DNA of 5,199 nucleotides, taken from an uncultured Porphyromonadaceae bacterium (GTDB taxonomy: Bacteria; Bacteroidota; Bacteroidia; Bacteroidales; Muribaculaceae). The notes beneath the pieces were generated by a model. It made no database searches, had not been told where the DNA came from, and saw nothing but the letters and a program-made list of their open reading frames with translations. Position 1 is the stretch's first letter. Each line of letters begins with the position of its first letter. Where the stretch lies: positions 1 to 5,199 of the forward strand of contig URWH01000156.1 of assembly GCA_900551515.1 (NCBI GenBank), in the 5' to 3' direction. The position numbers were made by a program, and so were the translations under genes. Positions 1 to 5,199 of this stretch are shown here, in pieces.

Positions 1-25
1 AAATCTCTTACTAAGAGATATGGAT
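1..25 (+). repeat. Left inverted repeat of an invertible promoter segment
   Basis: These 25 bases are the exact reverse complement of 414-438; the match stops at base 26 (pairing base 413 is C where A is needed). The repeat holds a 17-base palindrome at 3-19, atctcttaCtaagagat, with 8-base arms around one central base. The outer edge coincides with the start of the window, so the repeat may be longer on the left. A short palindromic core inside a longer inverted repeat is what a site-specific recombinase site looks like. The role as a recombination site is inferred. Confidence 0.9.
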
Positions 26-29
26 TGTG

Positions 30-59
30 CAAAATTAATAATAATAATTAACATACCAA
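30..59 (-). promoter_or_regulatory. Bacteroides-type promoter inside the invertible segment, pointing away from susC
   Basis: On the minus strand the -7 box is TAATTTTG (plus bases 30-37), a full match to the Bacteroides consensus TAnnTTTG. A -33 element TTG lies at plus bases 57-59, with a 19-base spacer, within the usual range. The start of transcription should fall near base 23, inside the left inverted repeat, so RNA would run left out of the window. It is the best promoter match found in the first 676 bases on either strand. After inversion it would drive the susC leader from about base 416. Confidence 0.75.
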
Positions 60-413
60 CACTTAAAAGCATTTATTTTCAGCTTTTAACATAAAAATCA
101 GTATAAATAACCACCGATTATTAATTATAATCTTTTGATATATGGTCATATAGAGCGAAAATTACGCGTTGAAAATTCATGATGTTAAATTTTTCGCAAA
201 ACGACATTTTTAAATCGCAAATAGTGACAATTGTAAACTATAGGGGTGTAAAACCGCGCACAATTGTTACTGCCGCCATTCGCTGATGACCGGTTGCCGC
301 CCCGCCGGAGCCGTTCGCCGCCATTTCACCCGAAAAAACGCCTGATCTGTCAGTTTTCCGCCTTCCAGGCCGCTCTGCCGGAGTCGGGAAAAGAAGCGAT
401 GTGCCTGCCTGTC
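60..413. other. Interior of the invertible segment: AT-rich left part, GC-rich right part
   Basis: Bases 60 to about 258 are strongly AT-rich and look intergenic. The 8-base palindrome acaattgt occurs at 227-234 and again at 260-267, start to start 33 bases apart. From about 260 to 413 the composition changes sharply to GC-rich, similar to the genes downstream. On the minus strand this block is open from an ATG at 417-419 (inside the right repeat) to a stop at 267-269, giving a basic 50-residue peptide starting MDDRQAHRFF and ending SEWRQ. I do not recognise it. It may be chance, or the tail of a gene that joins it through a repeat. No strong terminator hairpin was seen. Confidence 0.4.
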
Positions 414-438
414 ATCCATATCTCTTAGTAAGAGATTT
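414..438 (-). repeat. Right inverted repeat of the invertible promoter segment
   Basis: Exact reverse complement of 1-25. Its palindromic core at 420-436 is atctcttaGtaagagat, identical to the left core except for the central base. It lies 238 bases before the susC-like start codon. Any transcript entering from the segment in its flipped orientation would cross it, and the core could fold into a short hairpin (six base pairs, five-base loop) near the 5' end of the susC mRNA. Confidence 0.9.
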
Positions 439-676
439 GGACGTTGCGACAAATAGGTAAAAAGATTATTAACAATAGGTAACAAGGTAAAGAAAGAGAG
501 AAGAAAACAGAAGCTGTCAAATCACAATCACATCGTGCTCCGCAATCCGCTTCCCACACATGATTAACTAAAAAAGTTGCGCCGCAAAGCCGACAGTGTG
601 AGGCAAATGCTGCGAGAGCATGCAATGAAAAAGAAAGAAATCATTAAAAGTTTATATGTCTAATTTAAATTAAAGT
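439..676 (+). promoter_or_regulatory. Long untranslated leader of the susC-susD operon
   Basis: This stretch separates the right inverted repeat from the susC-like start. I found no TTG / TAnnTTTG promoter here on the plus strand, which agrees with the promoter being supplied by the invertible segment. Small features visible are a palindrome ttgcgCcgcaa at 577-587, a five-pair hairpin atgct-gcgag-agcat at 607-621, and the perfect 12-base palindrome taatttaaatta at 661-672, directly before the start codon. A short open frame runs 607-663. No Shine-Dalgarno sequence precedes susC, as is usual in Bacteroidota, where AT-rich unstructured sequence before the start serves instead. In the ON state the leader would be roughly 260 bases long. 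Confidence 0.5.
607..663 (+). CDS. Possible 18-codon leader peptide before susC
   Basis: A short frame starts at ATG 607 and ends at TAA 661-663, 13 bases before the susC-like start and in a different frame. An internal ATG at 625 would give a 12-residue lysine-rich peptide, MKKKEIIKSLYV. It has no homology I recognise and no Shine-Dalgarno site, and such short frames occur easily by chance. Its position would allow translational coupling to susC or an attenuation-like effect. Coding status is very uncertain. Confidence 0.12.
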   Translation: MLREHAMKKKEIIKSLYV

Positions 677-3600
677 ATGAAAAAGCTGTTTTTATTACTT
701 GCAGCCATCGTGACGCTGGCTCTGAGCGCCCAAGCTCAGAACCACACCTATCGCGGCACGGTGCTCAGCTCGGCCGACGATGAGCCGCTGGCCGGTGCGT
801 CAGTCAAGCCGGTGGGCGGCAGCGCCTCGGCGGGTGTCATGACCAACGTCGACGGCGTGTTCACCATCACCCTCCCGGCCTCTGTCCAGCAGATTACGGT
901 AAGCTATGTGGGCATGAAGCCCGTTACGGTGAATCTGTCGGATGACATGAAGATATTCCTCGACAACGACACCAAGGTTCTCGACCAGGTGGTTGTCACC
1001 GGTTACGGTTCGGGCAAGAAGCTCGGCTCGGTAGTCGGCTCGGTAAGCGTTGTCAATTCAGGAGTCATAGAGAAGACTCCGGCATCCAACTTCATCGACG
1101 CTCTCCAGGGTCAGGTGTCGGGTCTTGCCATCAACTCCAACTCAGGCGACCCCTCTTCGAGCAATACATCTATAATCCTGCGTGGCCGCAACTCTCTGAG
1201 TCAGGACGTCACACCTCTTTTCATATGCGACGGCGCTCCGATCGACGAGTCTTTTTTCACGACAATGAATCCGGCCGACATCGAATCGGTGACCGTGCTT
1301 AAGGATGCGGCCTCAATCGCCATCTACGGTAGCCGCGGTGCCAACGGTATCATCGTGATCACCACCAAGAAAGGTAAGTTCGGTGGCAATGCCAAAGCCA
1401 CTATCCGCGCCAATTACGGCTGGAGCCAGATGGTAGCTGACAACGTGGAGATGATGAACTCGGAGCAGTATCTCTATTTCCGCAACAATCTTGTCGGCCA
1501 GCCGCTGAGCAGCGAGGTTGCAAATCTCATCCAGACCTACGGCATCTCGACCAACTGGCGTGACGAACTGTTCAACAGCTCGGCTCCCACCTACAGCCTC
1601 GAAGGCTCTGTGACCGGCGGATCGGACAATGTCAACTATTATGTTTCGTTAGGCCACTACTCGATGGCCGGTATCATCGAAAACTCTGAAATGAACCGTC
1701 AGACACTCAGCTGGAGCCTCGATGCCAAGATCAACAACTGGTTCCGCGTCGGCTTCAGCGGCAACACCGGTTTCCGCCGCTGGAAAACCAACTATTCCAG
1801 CGACAACTTCGTGACCGATGAGGGTCTGGACGTAGGCAACCCGACAATGATGGCCCGTCTGGCTCTTCCTTACGAAACGGCACGCGCCTATTCGTTTAAC
1901 GAAAACGGCGATCTCGTGTGGGGCGGCCCGACAGAACAGCTGCGCTACCTCGGATGGACACTTCCCTGGTGGACCTACACCATCCGTCACTGGAAAAACA
2001 CCGAACTCATGGGCAACATGCGCCTCTATGAGATGATCAATCCCGTCAAAGGCCTCACCATCAAGGCTCAGCAGGCTATGGAAGGATCTGACACACGCCA
2101 TAGTGTGGTTTACGATCCCTACAAGTCGTTCAACACCGCTTTCGGCCGTAAGGTCGGCTCCGCCGCTCTTGGCGAAATCAATCCCGGATCGAACAACGAA
2201 TCATTCTCAAGATACTATCAGTTCACCTACACCAACACCGCTGAATATAAGTTTGAATTCAACAAAGTGCACACCGGATCGATCCTCGTCGGTCAGGAAT
2301 CCATCATCCAGCGCTCTGAAGGTTTCGGAGTGTCGACTGTGGGCACGACAGACGTGCGTATGAAGCTGTTGGATCAGGGCAACTTCACCGATATCAACCG
2401 CGTTTCATACAGCAAAGGCGAGATCGTGATCAATTCATTCTTCCTCAATGGCAACTACGGTTATGACGACCGCTACTTCGTCGACTTCTCCGTACGCCGC
2501 GACGGCAGCTCGCGTTTCGCTCCCGATCACCGCTGGAGCACATTCGGCGCCATCGGTCTGATGTGGAACATGAAAAACGAAAAATTCCTGAAAGAAAAGA
2601 CCTGGCTCAACGACCTGCGTCTGCACTACAGCTACGGTGCAACCGGCAACTCCAACGTCGGCAACTTCGCATGGCAGGGCATGGTCGGCAACGGCAGCAA
2701 CTACAACGGCGAATCGTCGATCGTACTCTCCGGTGCATCTAACCCCGATCTTTCATGGGAAACCGTCTACAGCCACGACCTCGGCGTGAACTTCCGCGTG
2801 TTTGACCGCTTGAGCGTTACGGCCGACTGGTATTACAAACGCACCGAAAACATGCTCTATTCCATCCCGTTCTCTCTGATCACCGGTGTGTCCAGCGGCA
2901 TGTACAATGCCTGCTCGATGACCAACAAAGGTATCGAAGTCGAAGAGCAGGGCGACATCTTCAAAAACAACGACTGGTATGTGGGCGCTCGCGTGCAGTT
3001 TAACTACAACAAGAACCAGATCTCCGAACTCTGGGACGGCAACGAGGAATTCGTGGAAGCCAACACCGGTCTGATCCAGAAGGTAGGCGACGTGATGAGC
3101 CAGTATTATCTCGTACGCTATGTAGGCGTTGATCCCGCCGACGGCAAGCAGGTATGGCTTGACAAGAACGACAATCCCACCAAGGTGTTCCCCTCCGATG
3201 CATATGTGTGCACCGGCAAATCGGCTTACGCTCCCTGGATTGGCGGCTTCGGCCTGAATGCACGCTGGAAAGGTCTGTCGGCTTCGGTCAACTTCGCATT
3301 CCAGAGCGGCAAATACATGATCAACAACGACCGCTACTTCATCACCAACCCGACCGAATTCGCAGCCTACAACCAGACGGTTGACGCCCTCAACATGTGG
3401 ACTACCCCCGGTCAGGTCACCGATGTCCCCGCCTACGGTGAATCACTCCACTTAGGCGAAGACACAAGCTGGCTTGAAGACGCATCGTTCACCCGTCTGA
3501 AAAACCTTACCGTAGCCTACGACTTCCCGACGGCTCTCGTCAACAAATGGGGTCTGAAGGGTCTGCAGCTCCACTTCACCGGCCGCAACCTCTGGACAAT

Positions 3601-3703
3601 CACCAACTTCTCCGGCTATGATCCCGAAGTGCAGAGCAACATGGTTCAGTTCCAGTACCCGAATACACGTCAGTATGAATTCGGTATCGAGGTTAGCTTC
3701 TAA
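677..3703 (+). CDS. SusC/RagA-family TonB-linked outer-membrane transporter
   Basis: This complete 1008-residue protein is an outer-membrane barrel that imports a nutrient, typically an oligosaccharide, using energy from TonB-ExbBD, and works with the SusD-like lipoprotein encoded next. Residues 1-20 are a signal peptide (lysines 2-3, hydrophobic core, cleavage likely after AQA at 18-20). Residues about 24-97 form the carboxypeptidase-D regulatory-like domain typical of SusC. The Ton box region DQVVVTGYG is at 103-111. The plug follows, with the family signature LKDAASIAIYGSRGANG at 208-224 and ITTKKG at 228-233. The rest is the beta barrel, ending in a typical strand with terminal phenylalanine (YEFGIEVSF). 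Length is normal for the family (B. thetaiotaomicron SusC is about 1000 residues). There is no STN domain between signal peptide and regulatory domain, so signalling through a FecR-type anti-sigma factor is not expected. The start is fixed by the signal peptide. The frame is intact. Substrate cannot be read from sequence. Confidence 0.96.
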   Translation: MKKLFLLLAAIVTLALSAQAQNHTYRGTVLSSADDEPLAGASVKPVGGSASAGVMTNVDGVFTITLPASVQQITVSYVGMKPVTVNLSDDMKIFLDNDTKVLDQVVVTGYGSGKKLGSVVGSVSVVNSGVIEKTPASNFIDALQGQVSGLAINSNSGDPSSSNTSIILRGRNSLSQDVTPLFICDGAPIDESFFTTMNPADIESVTVLKDAASIAIYGSRGANGIIVITTKKGKFGGNAKATIRANYGWSQMVADNVEMMNSEQYLYFRNNLVGQPLSSEVANLIQTYGISTNWRDELFNSSAPTYSLEGSVTGGSDNVNYYVSLGHYSMAGIIENSEMNRQTLSWSLDAKINNWFRVGFSGNTGFRRWKTNYSSDNFVTDEGLDVGNPTMMARLALPYETARAYSFNENGDLVWGGPTEQLRYLGWTLPWWTYTIRHWKNTELMGNMRLYEMINPVKGLTIKAQQAMEGSDTRHSVVYDPYKSFNTAFGRKVGSAALGEINPGSNNESFSRYYQFTYTNTAEYKFEFNKVHTGSILVGQESIIQRSEGFGVSTVGTTDVRMKLLDQGNFTDINRVSYSKGEIVINSFFLNGNYGYDDRYFVDFSVRRDGSSRFAPDHRWSTFGAIGLMWNMKNEKFLKEKTWLNDLRLHYSYGATGNSNVGNFAWQGMVGNGSNYNGESSIVLSGASNPDLSWETVYSHDLGVNFRVFDRLSVTADWYYKRTENMLYSIPFSLITGVSSGMYNACSMTNKGIEVEEQGDIFKNNDWYVGARVQFNYNKNQISELWDGNEEFVEANTGLIQKVGDVMSQYYLVRYVGVDPADGKQVWLDKNDNPTKVFPSDAYVCTGKSAYAPWIGGFGLNARWKGLSASVNFAFQSGKYMINNDRYFITNPTEFAAYNQTVDALNMWTTPGQVTDVPAYGESLHLGEDTSWLEDASFTRLKNLTVAYDFPTALVNKWGLKGLQLHFTGRNLWTITNFSGYDPEVQSNMVQFQYPNTRQYEFGIEVSF

Positions 3704-3735
3704 TCTATTTGTTTAACCTCTTGAAAAAGCAAACA

Positions 3736-5199
3736 ATGAAAATGAAAAAAATAATATTAGGTTTAGCAGTGTCCGCCACGATGCTCACCACTTCGTGCGA
3801 CATGGACACCACCAACTATGGTATCATAGATCAGGGCAATGCCATTGAGTCTGTCGACGACTGCCATTCGTTTGTCAACGGCATCTACACCTATCTCCGC
3901 GCAAAAGGAAGCGGCACGTGGCTCAACAATCAGGACATCCAGATGGATCAGTTTGTCGGACTTGTCGACAACGGCAACCGTCACGGCCTGATGTCGGACG
4001 GAACGTTCACCGCCTCCGATCAGGATCTGACCAACCTGTTCTACAACCTCTATATCCAGGTCAAGGCCGCCAACTATTTCGTTCCGAAAGCTGACGCGCT
4101 TCTTGAGAATCCCGCGATCTCCGACACCGACAAGGCCCGGATCAAATACTACAAGGCCACGGCAATGTTTGCCCGCGCCTACGCCTACTGGTATCTGTTC
4201 GACAAATATGTCGACTATAAGGAATCTGATCTCGACGCTCCCGCCAAAGGCCTGCCTATCGAACTGACTTACAATCCTTCAGGCGACCGCTCGACCTACG
4301 TGGGCCGCAGTACCATCCGCGAAACCGTCACTTATATCAACGGACAGCTCAAAGATGCCTATGATCTGATGAAGGAATATGAAACAAATGTTTCCGCAGC
4401 CAACTGCAACCCCAACGCCATCTATGTCAGTTCATATGCCATCGCAGCACTTCAGGCACGTTTTGCATTGCTGACCGAAGACTATGCCACCGCTCTTGAC
4501 AAGGCCGAACTGGTCATCAACAGCGGCAACTACGAACTTTGCGACATTGACGCTTACGCTGACATGTGGGTCAACGACGAAAGTTCCGAACTCATCCTTG
4601 TCGGCTCGGCTCAGCGCGGCGAAGGCGGCGTGGATGTCGGCACGGCATATTACACCAACAACAAGAAGGAAACATCCGACTATATTCCGACATTCGACGT
4701 GCTGATGTCGTATGACGACGGTGACTGCCGTTTCGACACATTCTTCGAACTGTATGATATGGTCGTAGGCGGAAACAATTATTATGCGTTCGCCTTCACC
4801 AAATTCCCAGGCAATCCTGCCCTCGACACCAATACCGGTGTCAACTCATGCCTCCAGAAAGCCAAGCTTTTCCGTCTTTCGGAAATGTATCTCGTGGCAG
4901 CCGAGGCAGCCGCCATGCCGGGCACACAGAAAAACGAGACCAAAGCCAACTCATATCTCAATGATCTGCGCGGCAAACGTATCCAGGGCTATGAGGCGGT
5001 CACTTACAGCGGCAACGCCCTCATAAACGCAATCCGTGCCGAGCGTGGCAAAGAGCTGATCGGCGAAGGTTTCCGTCTGAGCGACATCCGTCGCTGGGGC
5101 AACGGCTTCACCCGTGAGGCAGGATTCGAGAATTTCGCGGGCACATCGCTTGCTCCTCTCGCCGATATCATGGAAGTTGTGCTCAACAAGACCAACAAC
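3736..5199 (+). CDS. SusD/RagB-family nutrient-binding outer-membrane lipoprotein (3' end outside window)
   Basis: An open frame of 488 codons runs to the window edge without a stop. SusD-like proteins sit on the cell surface as a lid over the SusC barrel and bind the incoming glycan. Residues 1-20 are a lipoprotein signal peptide ending LTTS before Cys21; the acidic residues Asp22 and Asp24 fit a Bacteroidota surface-export signal. The N-terminal SusD-like domain includes SFVNGIYTYLR (45-55) and the TPR-type helix motif AMFARAYAYWYLFDKY (143-158). The C-terminal part has RLSEMYLVAAEA (380-391) and the family hallmark ERGKELIGEGFRLSDIRRWG (436-455). Normally some tens of residues follow this hallmark, so only a short tail is likely missing. 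The gene starts 32 bases after susC with no terminator between, so the two are surely co-transcribed. ATG 3742 is an equally possible start, giving MKKIILG instead of MKMKKIILG. Ligand is unknown. Confidence 0.95.
   Translation, partial: MKMKKIILGLAVSATMLTTSCDMDTTNYGIIDQGNAIESVDDCHSFVNGIYTYLRAKGSGTWLNNQDIQMDQFVGLVDNGNRHGLMSDGTFTASDQDLTNLFYNLYIQVKAANYFVPKADALLENPAISDTDKARIKYYKATAMFARAYAYWYLFDKYVDYKESDLDAPAKGLPIELTYNPSGDRSTYVGRSTIRETVTYINGQLKDAYDLMKEYETNVSAANCNPNAIYVSSYAIAALQARFALLTEDYATALDKAELVINSGNYELCDIDAYADMWVNDESSELILVGSAQRGEGGVDVGTAYYTNNKKETSDYIPTFDVLMSYDDGDCRFDTFFELYDMVVGGNNYYAFAFTKFPGNPALDTNTGVNSCLQKAKLFRLSEMYLVAAEAAAMPGTQKNETKANSYLNDLRGKRIQGYEAVTYSGNALINAIRAERGKELIGEGFRLSDIRRWGNGFTREAGFENFAGTSLAPLADIMEVVLNKTNN

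Larger units (their letters stand above)
1..438. promoter_or_regulatory. Predicted invertible DNA segment (phase-variation switch) upstream of susC-susD
   Basis: Perfect 25-base inverted repeats enclose 388 bases that contain a minus-strand promoter and no convincing full gene. This layout matches the invertible promoters known from Bacteroides and relatives, where a tyrosine or serine recombinase flips the segment between the repeats and turns capsule or SusC/SusD operons on or off. In the orientation given, the promoter points left and susC-susD would be off. Inversion maps base x to 439-x, placing the promoter at 380-409 on the plus strand facing susC. Seen directly: repeats, promoter match, orientation. 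Inferred: that the segment actually flips, and the recombinase, which is not encoded here. Confidence 0.82.

Noticed and set aside
1..438. Insertion sequence or miniature transposable element bounded by terminal inverted repeats
   Set aside because: The repeats are internally palindromic, a well-placed outward promoter lies beside one of them, and the segment sits upstream of susC-susD, all of which fit an invertible promoter better. A target-site duplication cannot be checked because the window starts at the repeat.
425..625. A 66-codon minus-strand open frame in the susC leader
   Set aside because: Cysteine-rich, low-plausibility translation with no recognisable motif, no promoter match ahead of it, and a location in the leader of an oppositely oriented operon.
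661..668. TAATTTAA just before susC as a -7 promoter box
   Set aside because: It misses the TTTG end of the Bacteroides consensus, has no TTG at the right distance upstream, and is too close to the start codon.
1649..2101. A 150-codon open frame on the minus strand within the susC-like gene
   Set aside because: It lies wholly opposite a clear full-length SusC barrel coding region, has no recognisable domain, and is explained by the GC-biased third positions of the real gene.
3704..3735. Separate promoter or terminator between susC and susD
   Set aside because: The 32-base gap holds no hairpin followed by T residues and no TAnnTTTG box, so co-transcription is the simpler reading.
4484..5198. 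Several short open frames on both strands within the susD-like gene
   Set aside because: They overlap the continuous SusD-family frame that carries the hallmark motifs, and their translations look like out-of-frame readings rich in serine, threonine, proline and arginine.

Overview
The window is from a member of the Bacteroidota, most likely a gut Bacteroidales. The evidence is a SusC-type TonB-dependent transporter followed at once by a SusD-type lipoprotein, AT-rich gaps beside GC-richer genes, no clear Shine-Dalgarno sites, and a promoter of the Bacteroides kind (TTG, 19-base spacer, TAnnTTTG). The codon style suggests a group such as Muribaculaceae, but this is only an impression.

Layout. 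Bases 1-438 form a segment bounded by a perfect 25-base inverted repeat (1-25 and 414-438). Inside it, next to the left repeat, is a full-match Bacteroides promoter on the minus strand (30-59), pointing left, away from the genes. The left part of the segment is AT-rich; about 260-413 is markedly GC-rich. Bases 439-676 are a leader without a convincing promoter of its own. A complete susC-like gene (677-3703) follows, then a 32-base gap and a susD-like gene (3736 to the window end) whose stop lies outside.

How it works together. SusC and SusD homologues form an outer-membrane complex: SusD is a surface lipoprotein lid that captures a glycan or other nutrient, and SusC is the TonB-powered barrel that imports it. 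The inverted repeats and internal promoter are the signature of a phase-variable invertible promoter. As written, the promoter faces away from susC-susD, so this copy appears to be OFF. Flipping bases 1-438 would put the same promoter at about 380-409 on the plus strand, reading into the susC leader (ON). Inversion of SusC/SusD promoters is a known theme in gut Bacteroidales; the orientation and site details here come from the sequence. No recombinase gene, sigma/anti-sigma gene or enzyme is in the window, so the recombinase and the imported substrate remain unknown.
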